A stretch of DNA of 64,000 bases from Liolophura sinensis (taxonomy: Eukaryota > Mollusca > Polyplacophora > Chitonida > Chitonidae), in contig NC_088307.1 of NCBI RefSeq assembly GCF_032854445.1, positions 7,936,001 to 8,000,000 of the forward strand, read 5' to 3'. The notes under the pieces are model-generated. The model did not search any database, was not told the origin of the DNA, and saw only the letters and a program-made list of their open reading frames with translations. The translations under genes and the position numbers were made by a program. Shown in pieces: positions 1 to 12,800 of this stretch (positions are counted from its first letter, which is position 1; each line of letters opens with the position of its first letter).

Positions 1-774
1 GTAAAATTCCAGTCAGGTGCGAACGTCTCTTGTGCTCAAATGAACACTCAACATTCCGTTTAACAGAGAAACGGGCGGTAGATTAAGACAGGGTCGGCTT
101 GTATATAAGCCATAGGTATGTGTCAAGTCTTGCCTCCTCACCTGCCGCGGTGAATAACCTAAAACAGCACCGTGTGTTTTGTACTGGCCGCCAGACTAGC
201 GACGTGATTGGACATGCGACGAATTCCTATAGCGCAACGGGGTACTTGTGGCTGCCACTCGGTCAGGCAGGTATGCTACACCGCTGACTGACGGGAACAG
301 CTCGAAGATATACTATCCCCGTGTGTGTAGCTTATTTGCTGTGGGCCGATAGAGCTGCTTGTCGTCCTAAACTGTAGGAAGATCGGTTGCAAAAGGAAGA
401 AGTTGTGTATTGTCTTTTAGTTACAGAACATGGAAATGACGGGGTACGGCTTCGTATATCAACATTGAACTGTATCGTTCGTAGGTCATAAACTACAGCC
501 CGCCATCTTTGCTACCACGGCAACGGCGCCATGTTCAGGGTGTGGAGAGTGAAATCTGCGTAAATCGAATGTTCACCGACGAGTGCCGATCTGTGGAGAT
601 TTGTGTACACTGCTATATGTCTGTTTTCTGTTGATGTGCCGTTTAACCCGGAGATCATGACCTCCACAGGGTGTATGGTATTATAAGAAAGCAGCTAGAC
701 TGGGACACAGATTGAATGCAACTTAACATCTACGTTGTATAACTGCAGATTACCTCGTCGGCCTATGGATTACC
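1..774 (+). other. 5' flank / 5' UTR of the RPTP gene
   Basis: No coding exon recognised. An out-of-frame ATG just upstream of 775 (in the sequence TATGGATTACC) opens a very short reading frame that would act as a uORF if transcribed. The transcription start is unknown. Confidence 0.4.
102..108 (+). promoter_or_regulatory. Possible TATA box
   Basis: TATATAA lies about 670 bp upstream of the RPTP start codon. It is a weak candidate: no other core promoter element was recognised and an untranslated upstream exon cannot be excluded (a CAG acceptor-like site lies near 746). Confidence 0.15.
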
Positions 775-871
775 ATGCTGTCTACAATAGGCGTGGTCAC
801 GAGTGGGCGTGACCTATTGACAACTTTCCTCATCATTTTGTGCCTGGGATGGGTGAACGGACAGCTTGGAG
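775..871 (+). CDS. RPTP exon 1: signal peptide
   Basis: ATG at 775 in context TTACCATGC starts 32 codons plus 1 nt. The peptide has a polar start, a hydrophobic core (FLIILCLGW) and VNGQ near the probable cleavage site. It ends at G|GTAAGT in phase 1, matching exon 2. Confidence 0.85.
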
Positions 872-3800
872 GTAAGTTTCTTTATTTCAATACAACAAAT
901 AATCAAACGTCACGTTTCTGTCTTTGTGTTATTTATTGAATAAAAACATCACGGGTTCAAATTTTACAAATATTGAATACCAGTTTTAAGTTATCGTATA
1001 CTGGTATAGGCCTACTGATCTAAAAGATTGCCAGTTGTAAATACCGAAAGCCTCTTTCAGTACTTTAGCACATCTGTACAGAAAGGACACACAATATGTC
1101 CACGCTGGATGTGATTCTTCATTTGTATAAACTTGTGAGAAACACAGACATATCTGACTGGTAACCTGTGTGAATTATGAATCACGTCTACAAAGCCTAC
1201 TTTATTCTGCCAGCTCCTGTTACTCGTGCATTTCTGTGACAGTTGCAGCTACACGTGTTCAGGATATTGTTCAATCATTTGAAAACAACAACAACAACAA
1301 CAACAAAAAAATAAGAAATAAAAAAAAAAAGCTGCCTAAAGAACCAGATTCGATTAAGTTGTACGAAGCAATAAAATGTCAGAATAGGGAAAGAGCCGTT
1401 TCCCAAGTTTTTATTGAACTAGAACTTGCCATACGTGCATATGGCAATTGTTTGCCCACAGATCATAAGATGTATGGGAATGTTATAAACAGAGTGAGAT
1501 AAGGAATAGCAGCAACCAACATACAGGCTAGTGGTAGAGTTAATAATAAATATTACAAGTAGAAGTTCCATCACTTGCTTTGAACTACATCATTAGGCAT
1601 TAAAAAAAGTTTACACATATCTTCGTATATACAGAGAGAGTATTTTCAGAACGCTGACACGTGTGTACGTGCGTAAGAAGGTTCGTCGGTTTCCCCCGGG
1701 CTCTACCTGGTTTCCTCTCACAGTAATGCTGGCCACCGTCGTACAAGTGAAATATTCTTGGCGTACGGCGTAAAACACCATTCAAATAAATCAAATGAAT
1801 AAATATGTGTGTACGCTTCTTTAATGGCCTATAATGTGACCCGTCGTAATACAGTAGTATGTTCGTAGAAGACAATTAGAAAAACGCCCAGGAAAAGGGA
1901 AAAAAACCCACTAAACTCTCAAAACACATGCATGGGAGCTCCTACATAACATTCACATGTGGAGGCCTTCCACCTCGCAAAGAAATAGGCCACATTAAGA
2001 CGGCATTTTTTTTTCCTCTAAAAAGACGTCTAGTCTTGACGTTCGTATGTTTTTATTACTCCAGCTGATAAAACATTTTACAGCAGATCAAGAACAATTT
2101 TTTTGTCTTCTACTCAAATATAGGGGGGCGAAATGGAAAAGCATAGGTGAATTTTCGCCTGGTAAATCTGCTTTATAGTTCACAGTAGGATGCATGTGGT
2201 TTAATGCACTGCTATTTCCAGCCAAGTTGCAAAATAAGAAAGTCAGAATGTCAATAATTCATAAAATAAGGCACAAAATCTCACTCAGCGTTGGTACCAT
2301 ATCACAAGTGGACGTTCATCTCAACACCTCGTGTCACCGTCATGCGATAACTACATGTATGCGTTTCTTTTTGGGAGAGTATACATTTCGAACTGGCTCT
2401 TTTTTTCGCCCCATGTATTTGATGGCTTTAGAAGATTAATCAGCACGGAATATGTAAATAAATAATCTGAAAAGAGATAAACAATAGCTTCTTATACAAA
2501 TATTTTCGTGTTTCTATACTGTATCATGTTCTGTGGATACATTCGTCTAGGCGCAGTACAAAGGCACTAAAATACGAGGAGCTGTTGGGTCTAAGCGCAC
2601 GGCCTTACTGGTCCAGAGCTTGTACCATGAGCTGCACGAGCTTAGATCATTATACCCGAAAACAACACATGGTTCACAATAGAGGTCTTACATTGTAGGC
2701 CTTTAGTCACGACATGCCGCCTTATGAATTGAACATCATACACGTGTTACACCACGTGACAGACGCAGGTGTTCGATATTTGTTGAGTCATGATGGTCAC
2801 CTGGTATTGTTTGCCTGGAATTGGATTCTCGCCTTCACGCTCCCTTACACCTTCCCCATTCCCCACTAACCCTTCCGCACCGCATCTCCCCGCCGACATC
2901 TTTACTGATTCTTAACCTTTGTTCTGTTTGGCAGGCGGTGGAACTATTTGGGTGAATTGTTAAGACGGTTTCACTTCAATACTTCGCATAGCGGTGTTTG
3001 GGATACGAAGCTGAGATGCTAGTGTCAGCCCTCAAATTATATCGAGCTTCAGAAAATTTTGTCTCTAGAGCTCGTATCGTCCATAGAGATGGACGTGATG
3101 GTTATGCTTCACATTTTCCCGTATTTCCATGTACTAATCGTTTACTAATCACAAACAATTCTCACTTGATTTGTTGTCTTTTTCAGATGAGCTTTATCTG
3201 TTAAAGAATTAAGTCGAATATACGTCTGTAAACAAAGGCAGCCGCCCAATAATAAATATAGCCGATATACTTTGAATATAGGAGCTCTTTGTTTTTGTTT
3301 CTCTGTGAAACGTAACAGATTTTGAATTGCTGCTAAGTTATTATATGTTTTTTTTATCTACTTACTTATTTGATCTCACGATGTCAAGTATTTTCACTTA
3401 TATGACACAAGCCAGGTTTATGGGTGAAGGTCCGGGTACCGGACAGACAATCATAGGATCCATGGCAGAGGTTATGTATGAGTGGCGCAGCAGGGAGTTT
3501 GACCTTCCCTCCAAGTTCGCCACACCTTGAGTCCATCACCTCAGCTGCAGTTGTTGTGTTTTCACCACGTTGCTATGGTATCGGTTTTTTGTGTTAGGTG
3601 GCTTAAAACTGTGCTATCTGCGAGATACACAATACTGACCTAGACTAAGTAAAATCTCCGGATGTGTGGTCTATTTCATATAGGGGTGTGCATGGTTTAA
3701 GCCAGGGTATGGACCTGGCCATAAGGAGAGACTACACATACAGATAATACCCCATTGTCAAAATATACTCAGCCGCATGTCGCCATCTTATTTCTTCATG

Positions 3801-6800
3801 CTACTTAAGCACCATTACGTTAAAAATTACGACACGGAAACAGAAAAATGGAGCAGCGACAACAGTATCAAAATTGGGCAAATGGTCACATCTGTGTAAG
3901 CGGCGAAATCTGACCACTCGTCAATTCATTACACATTAATACGATCTTCTTCTGGCTGTCCGATTAAATTCTTAAAGACTAGCGAGTTAAACGTCCCCTA
4001 TTGTTATGAATCACTGTACATACAACCGGTTCTTTTTCATATGCAGGCATAACATGTATACGCTTCTCAAATGGGTTAAACGCCACCTAAATTAAAAGAA
4101 TGATTTTCTGCTTCCTAAACATAATAATAAATCCTTGTAATCTAGTCGTATTTATTTATTTATTTATTTTTATTTATTTATTCATTTGACTGGAGTTTTA
4201 CGCCGTACTCAAGAATATTTCACTTACATGACAGCGGCCAGTATTATGGTGGGATCTAACCGGGTAGAGCCCGGAGGAAACCCACGACCATCGGCAGGTT
4301 AGTTCCAGACCTTCCCAAGTGCGACCACTTGAGGAAGCCAGTATATGTTGTCTCATCTATTCAGCTTGTGCTCTTAATATGCGATGACTACGCCTTTGCT
4401 TTTCTCTCAATTAATAAGTTAGTTAAGTGTTGCAAATCCTGGTGTGGATTGCTGTTACAACTCTTATAACTCATATCTTCTGAAAATAATAATAAGGGCA
4501 ATTTAAAGTCACATCATAAATAAGTGAAGATTGTTTGTGACCAGAGAAAACCACACAAGTGATCACAAATCCGAAGATAAAAAAGCTTACATAAAGGCTT
4601 TTTGACAGAGTCGTATGTCATAACAAACAATATTCGAATAGCACAAAAGAGTTTAACATTCCCTTAACATTAACTATGTGTGTACGGGCGCCTCATCAAA
4701 ATTTAGAAATTATGCAAAAAACTTATTTTTGCGTTACATATGTAAAAGCATTGAAATTGACACTAGTTTTGCCAAAGATGTCGTTTTAAATTGTGAGGTA
4801 TTATGGGAACAGCTGTTAATCGTATGTGCACCACTGCCCGCAGTTTACAGCTCTGATTAAGGTCCTCCGTGTCTGTGGATCGATCTTCGATCTCGATTAA
4901 TTCGTATTTTATCGTTTGTTGATTTACTAATATTGAACACCTGTGACAGCAGTAAAGCGGTTGAAGCAGTGCGAACTCTTTAAGAAATTTTTATCTACAG
5001 GAAAGTATTGAACAATTAGTGATCCTATATTTTCTCTTTTGAGGTATGTTTACAGTTCCCTGATATAAATTACCTCCATTGACGAAACATCAGGGTGTTC
5101 TGTACACGCTAATATATGTTTAAAAGCATTCCATCGTTAACGCGATCGTCAAAGTCAAAATGGTTTGTTATAATAGGGTATCTTTTAAAATACGAGATTG
5201 ATTTCCTAATACAGGTTGATATCACCAAAAGAAGCACAAGGATTTACCACTATGGAACTTAAGGCAGAAGTAGCAGACAGATAATTTTATCAAATTTTAT
5301 CTCATACTTTTGTTCATGTTTTGACTTGAACAAGTACAATGTCCTTTGAAATATTTGAGACATTGTGAATTCCTAATTGTTCTTCCTAATTGCAGAGTCT
5401 ACACTGAGGTACATCTCTCCAGTCCACTGTAAAGGTCATCCTTTTTAACGTTATCTGAATAATGCAACTAGCAATGTATGTGATAGCAAATGCCAGCACC
5501 AGCATATCGGCGTATGACCCGTATCAAATCAGATCAACATATCAACTAACAACTTATCGATGTAGAACGGCATGCTTTAGTAATTCTTTTTTACACAATC
5601 TGTGCGGGACTGTAACACTTTGCCATACTCAATCAGCCAATTAAAAAATTACAAGGAATTTAAAATAGGTTTAGAAAAACTATTTTAGCCGCCAGTGCCA
5701 CTGGTACGGTATTATGTTGGCACCCGCTTTAATTTTGTGTTGACTAAGAAATGGATGTAGCTCGCTATATGATGACTTATTTAACAATTTATTACTCACT
5801 CTCCCAAATGTATTTGTGGTGAGCCTTTCGAAACAGCTGCCAATTATCTAATAGAGTGCAAGAGGTATGTTGTTCAAAGGAATTATGTAAAATAATATAA
5901 GACTGCTTGGTTATACGGACATCTCAGTTACAACTTTTCTCTATGGCTGCAGTACTTTACCGACTGAACTAAGTGTATCTATTTGTTTAGAGGCCTGCCT
6001 TTTCATTAGACACGCCAAACGATTCTAATGTGTTATTAGTGTTAAACCCCATACTGATTTTTTTATAGGTTTATTTGTATTGTATATGAAATTCATGATT
6101 ATGTTGTATAACTATAGTTGTCAGACAGACCAATTAGCACTTCAGGACGGCCGCTGAACTATAGTTATGTACATGTCTATTTCATGTCTAAACATGTCTA
6201 AATTTCTACGAATGTCTCACGCTATAAGCCTATGACTTACTGTGTACATGGAAAGGATAATAAACACGTTTAAAACAAAGGTCAGCCAGTTCGCCACACC
6301 CAAGAATTTAAAATATCTTATTAATACCCTATTCTCGCGCTAGCCCTATTCAGGCGCTGGTTAAGAATCCATCAGCTCGATGTCAGTACACATTGATTGG
6401 GCGTGACCTCAAGTGTGGTGTCCTCAGCATGTTGTTCAAGTGAGGTAGCACTATAAATGCGATGACAAATGGACCAGTCTGCTATAAGGAGACACCGTCG
6501 TCATATCACACATGTTGATGTAAGGCGAGGCTTAATTAAATTAATTTAATTAAATTCCATTTAATTTACAATAACTTATAATAAAATAAAATAACTGAAT
6601 TAAATTGACAATTCGGGGGGCCTCCGTGGCCGAGGTGGTTAGCACGTCAGTAAGGCGCAATGCCCCAGGAACCTCTCACCGATGCGGTCGCTGTGAGTTC
6701 AAGTCCAGGTCATGATGGTTTCTTCTCCTGCTGTACGTGGGAAGGCCTCTCAGCAACCTGCAGATGGTCATGGGTTTCCCCCGGGCTGTGCCGGGTTTCC

Positions 6801-9800
6801 TCCCACCACAATGCTAGCCGCCGTCGTATATGTGCAATATTTTTGAGTACGACGTAAAACACCAATCAAATAAATGAAATAAATCAATTAAATTTAATTT
6901 ATATGGAAGACGGATGAGAACATTTCGCCGCGCAGCCCGCAGATCGCGGCACAAGAATAATGCGCGAAAGTTGTTCGTCCTCCTCCCCCGTCCATCGCCC
7001 CGCGAGTTCCGGCCCGCGCCATGAGGACGGAGCAAATCGCACTGTGCCTCGGTCCGCGACGAGGATGGTTACCGTTCGAGACCACGCGATGCAGGTCTGC
7101 ACTACACTCATGAAATGGACACACGTCTTCTCTTGTATATACGTGGGCAGGTATTCCAGCAAGCTGCGGATGGTAGTGGAGCTCTGCCTGGTTTTCTTCC
7201 AACATAATGATGACCACCGTCGTGTAATTGAAATATTCTTGAGAACGGCGCAAAACACCAATAAAATAAATAAATAAATAAATAAATTGATGAGACAACG
7301 TAGGATGGTCACTGAGCTACAGCTATGATATGTCTCTGTGTGTACATGCGTGCATTATTCACATGAGGTTCGTGGTCAGTATTTTTCTTCTGACGTTAGA
7401 AGCACGTCAGTTCCGAAGTAAATGTATTGATCACGTGACGTTTCTCATCGGCCGCCGTTCATTCAATTTCACTAGGGTCTACTGAACTGCGTGTACTTTG
7501 ATCTAATAGCCGCCCCTTTTCAGCACTGTTGGTATAGTCTTTTCCAGCATCTTTCTATATCCACATATCTCATCCGTAATATCCATGTCTATGTGATATC
7601 ATTACACCGGCCCCGATAACACAGTTTGTAGAGCGTCCGCTGCGGGAGCGGTAGATCCAGGGTGAGCCCTTGGTCGAGTCACACCTAAGACCTTAAAAGA
7701 GGAAGTTGTAACTTCCTCCTTAAAAGAACTCTTGGCGTTCAGCACTAAGGGGATAGTGCAACGACTGGTTGACCCGTATTAGTATAATAGCTCGGGCGGG
7801 GCGGATTACTTGCCTTCGGTAAGACGTCTCAGTGAAGCAGCACTAGATAAAAAAGCGGTGGAAATCCGTCCTGCGGCAAGGAGGCACATTACATTCACTC
7901 CTTCGTCGTCACATGACTGAAAAATTGTTAAGTACGACGTTAAACGCCAAGCACTCCCTCACTTACTGGCATGAGGTGGCTCTAGGTGAAATAGTGCAAC
8001 CCTGTGTGATTAGAAATTATGCGTTCATCGAGAACTATAGCAAACTGTATCATGAAAATTAAACGTGATGAAAAATTCAGAGAAAAAGGACATGAACAAG
8101 AATCTTTGGTATAACTAATATAAATGCAGTCTTCCAAACAGACTTATACATTTGCGAGAGTTAATGATGGAATTGTATTAAATAAATTGTTATTGAGCTT
8201 GCTGCATCAATTTCTTACTCTTCAGAAGATTATATTTGAACTTTGGTTACCGTCCCAAACTTACACCATACTGAAGGCACTGGCGGATAAAACATTTTCC
8301 TAGAGTTAGTTTGAATCTTGGTAAATTCTTGATTGCTTTAACTGAATTTGGTTCTTCTCCCGCACAGTTTGCGGAAAAGAAAGAATTACTAAAGCTGGCT
8401 GTTCTTCTTAGAAACTTGCTAGTGGTTTGTTGTTCTGATTTGGGGCGGGTTACGTTGGTATGTTGGCGGTGGTAGTGTATTTTCAAATACATTGCTTGAT
8501 GCATCATTGATGTAATTTTGAAAAGCAGGCGATGTATGTATCATCGTATGCGCATTTTTGCGTACATTATGTTATAAAGAACGTGTTTATCTAAAGCAGT
8601 GATGACACAGAGAGCGTCCTTTTGAATATTTTTATGGTGTTTATCTGACCTTCAGTGATATTGTCCCAAGCTGTATCGACACATTCCATAGGTGTTGTAA
8701 TAAAACATGTATACATAGTTTCTAAGCATTTTCTACTCAGGCCATATTTTAAAATTCTGTTCATGTGTAATTTTTATTGGCAGCCTGTACAAGTTCATAA
8801 GTCTAGCGCAAGGTTTAAGAATGACCCAGACAAACACTTGTCAGTTTCTGTCAATGGGCTGCGTTTTAGATAGCTGCTACATCACGTGGTTAGGAACGGT
8901 GACTGGGTCGTGGGCCGAGGCACAAGAACCGTACCGTTCGCGCGCGATTTGCACCGCCCTCTGGCCTCAACGCGCGTGGCGCGAGCAAGGGAACGAGACG
9001 GTCACCCCACGTGCGTGATTTGCACCGTCCTCGTGCCGCGGACCGAGATGTTCTCATCCGGCTTCCACATAAATTAAATTAAATTGAATTCAATTCCATT
9101 TAATTCCATTTGAATTCAATTCCATTTAAATTAAATTCTATTTGAACTCAATAATTTAAATTAAAATTAAAATTCAATTCAATTTAATTCCATTATTTTG
9201 ACGACAGGCTGACTGCCAAATCCGTCTACAAACAAACCAGTGAATTATATACTGAATGTTAAACATTAGAAGTAAGTACAGTATAACACAATGATCATCC
9301 CCAAGCAAAGAACCAAACAGTCTAACTTCTTGTTCATGGACACCATGCCTTAACTTGCGATTTCTGTGTTTTCACAGTTTGTGGACCAGGTCGGTTTGGA
9401 CCCCCGGCCTGTCAGGGAGTGTGTCACTGCCTCACTGGTCCGTCTGTTTGTGATCCGGTGGACGGCGCATGCTCGGATTCCTACTGTGACTATGGCTGGA
9501 CCCAGGCACCCACATGCCAGAAAGGTACGTCCTACATCCTGAAGTCTCCCACAGCAGTTGTTTTATGGAAAGTTTTGTTTTGAAAAATAACCTACTCTCA
9601 AAACGAAAATGTGTACCGTTTTGTACTCATGTGTTTGTGTAGCCTGCGAAATAAACAAGATGTGTATCACACGTGGACAATTTTGTACTCATTAAAAGTC
9701 TCCGTACATTAGCAAGATGTATGTAAGGTACACATTAATGTTCCACTGCAAATTTGTTAACCTAATGTGTGCTTGTGGTACACATCTTGTGTATTTTTTG

Positions 9801-12800
9801 CACATAATTACTTTTAAAGAGTTCAGTAACCCTCCTTCGTCTTCACGCGCAAGGGTAACTCACACGCAAGTTGAATTCACCTTACTTCTCCTGCATTAGA
9901 CCTTTCCGAACAGTCAATCAAGAACACGCGATTGACCAATCATAAGCCGTGTTGTTCGAAGTAGGTCAACCAGATGTCCCACACAATTGTTACAAAGATT
10001 CAATCTTTCTGTGACGTCATGACGTCATAATTGCTTTCACCGGGAATGGAGCGAAAAGTAACGTTGCCACTAGAAGGGGTGATGGGGCATCGGATGTGGT
10101 GGATCCATCCAAACTCGATTTCTACGATGCTAGTTTGCTCATAAAGCGTCATTGCAAAGGAATGGATGAACAACAGACAGGCCGTGCAGTGTTTCATGCA
10201 GACTTAAAGCTGCTTAACAAGTTGGAACCGTCTAATATGATGTTACCATCCACATTTGTGTAACATCCACTATTCTATAGCCATTCACTATTCTGTAATC
10301 ATCCACTACTCTGTAACCATCCACTATTCTGTAATCATCCACTATGCTGTGATCATCCACTTTACTGTAATCATCCACTGCTCTGTGACCATCCACTAAA
10401 CTGTAACCATCCACAATTCTGTAACCATCCATAATTTTGTAACCATCCACTGTACCAGCAAATCATGCCAATACCTTCATCCTGTATCTGTCTTATTTCT
10501 TTTTTGCTCAGCATGTAACAACACGTTCGGTCCCCCAATGTGTGTACATATGCCACTGTCCCAAGACAGACACCTGTGACCCTGTGAACGGGCTTTGTTC
10601 CTCTGGATCTTGTAACGCTGAGTGGTATGGCGCTGGCTGCCAGATAAGTGAGTATATTATAAATTTATAAATACTAAAAAGATTGTCAGATAAATGAATA
10701 TATCCTAATTCTTTAGAGCATGGAAAGATTGTCGAGTAAATGAGTATGTGTCCTAGATTAGTAGTTTTAGCTTCTGACCATATTGTAAGATAAGTGTGAA
10801 CATGTAAGATAAGTGTGTACATGTAAGATAAGTGTGTTCACATGCGTATATTAGATTTATTGGTGTTGGTTTAAATGCCAGATTTCATTATTGTTTACCG
10901 GCCCCGATAGCACAGTTGGTAAATCGCCCGATTTGGGAGCGGTAGATCCAGGGTCAGTCCTGGGTAGGGTCACACCTAAGACCTTCAAAGAGGAAGTTGT
11001 ATACCATGAAGGGTATAGTGCAACAACTGGCTGACCCGTATCAGTATAATGGCTCGGGCGGGGCGTATTACTTGCCTTCGGTAAGGCGTCTCAGTGAAGC
11101 AGCACTAGATAGAAGAGCGGTGGAAATCCGTCTTGCAACAAGGAGGCATATAACATGCACTTTAAGGATTCCTTCGTCGTCACATGACTGAAAAATTGTT
11201 AAGTACGATGTTAAACCCAAAGCGCTCACTCACTCACTCATTGTGGTTCAACGCCATCCTCAAGAATTTTCTTCTTATACGAAGCTTTCATTTCTAAGGG
11301 CGGAGGAAACCGAACTGCTCTAGATAAACCACTAATATTTGGCAAGTTACTGACTCGGAATGTTTTAGATGTTTTAGGTTATTTTGGAAATGGTCATTGC
11401 GATTTTGGACTTGGAACGCCTCCTTATGCTTTACGAGTGTCGGGCTTGACGCTTGGATCCGCATACTGTCGCTGTGCGGGGGACAATGTTCAAAGTTAAT
11501 GTCCAAAGAGTGTGATATGCAATGAGTCATTACCACTTTTGATTGTGTTAATTATATGACCTCGCAATGCAATTATATATATATATATTCAGGATTACCA
11601 AAGTTGATTGCACCCCCTGCCTTGATGAATGTGTCATGCGCAGAGGTCACCGTCCAGTGGAACACTTGGATAAAAGATTATGACAATGGAGAGGGTCCCA
11701 TACACTCCTACAGGTACTGTACTTTGTGTTAAACTCCGGTCAACGCGGTGTCAGTATGTACTGTGTCTGGGTGGGGCGCCACGCTATTAGATAGTGTCTT
11801 CAACATGGCTTTCCCAGGATTTATCTATCCATTATTTGATTTTCACACTATGCAAAAGAAATATTCACGGTCAGATTTGTTGATGGAGGAAACCGGAATG
11901 TCCGGGGTAAACCACGGAACTCTCTTTTGAGGCAGCATAATATATGTAGTCAAGTGGACATTAGATAGGTTCTAATTCAACAAATGTCCGCTGTTATTCG
12001 GCACAGGTACATAGAGTACATATGCCTAATATTGGAAACAATGTTCAACTTGTCGAAAACAACAGAATGGCAACCCAGAATAGATGGAGACAGTACCTAT
12101 ATATATAGTGGCATAGTCCAAGTGTATGTTCCGCCCACCATAATGCTGGCCGCCGTCGTATACGTGAAACATTCTTGAGTACGGCGTAAAACGCCGATGA
12201 AAAAAATAAAGAAATAAATCGAAATATGTTTTTGTTTTGTCATTAATATTTTATATTCCTGTTATTACAGCTGCAGCGAAAGCAGTGACTGGATGTAATC
12301 ATCGTAACACTTTCTGATACTTTTTATCATTTTCGCATAAACTGATGTAGGCATTATGACTTTGATAAATGTATGGTCTTCATTAAATTGCTTCTATACC
12401 TCGTACTTCTATAATATGGTAGGCGGTGGTCAGGATTATGCATGTGGGAAATGGATCATTACAAGTTTGACGTAAGTCACCATCATTATAGTGCGATGTA
12501 ACAACAACTTCTTTATTTCTTTGTTTATTTGACGTTTAGCGCCAAATAATTTTTCGCTTCTGCGATGGCAGTGGCGTGCAAGCGTTTAAGGATCAGTTTG
12601 AATTTTGATTTCCAAAAAGTCTAAAATGTGATACCCCCTCCCGAGTATAGTAAAATAAAAAAAATAGTAAAATAGTAAAAAATAAATAGTTTTATTTATT
12701 TTTGTGTTTACCAGCATTTACCAAAGGGTTGACCGTCGGCCTCCTTGGCAACTGATTCGTTCACTTCCGGTCATATCTACAACTGATGAAGAGGTCTATA

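Larger units (their letters stand above)
6891..9080. mobile_element. Inverted-repeat element in RPTP intron 1 (putative non-autonomous DNA transposon)
   Basis: Left arm 6891-7094 and right arm 8873-9080 are imperfect inverted copies. Both outer ends read AATTTAATTTAT(A/G)TGGAAG followed by CGGATGAGAACAT, and both inner ends carry ACC(A/G)CG near GATG. The arms are GC-rich within AT-rich flanks built of AATTAAATT/CCATTT words. The interior holds one SINE-A and one SINE-B and no transposase-like reading frame. Class is unknown and target duplications were not resolved. Confidence 0.55.
872..9377 (+). other. RPTP intron 1 (8.5 kb)
   Basis: Phase-1 intron. It holds an AAC-rich simple repeat (about 1287-1320), SINE copies (1686-1804, 4150-4343, 6616-6890, 7120-7287, 7607-7966) and an inverted-repeat structure (6891-9080). 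No convincing exon was found in the remainder, which is AT-rich with scattered stops. Confidence 0.6.

Noticed and set aside
6814-7312. Several overlapping reverse frames of 73-137 aa
   Set aside because: They run through a GC-rich inverted-repeat arm and SINE-A sequence; openness reflects low stop density in GC-rich repeats.
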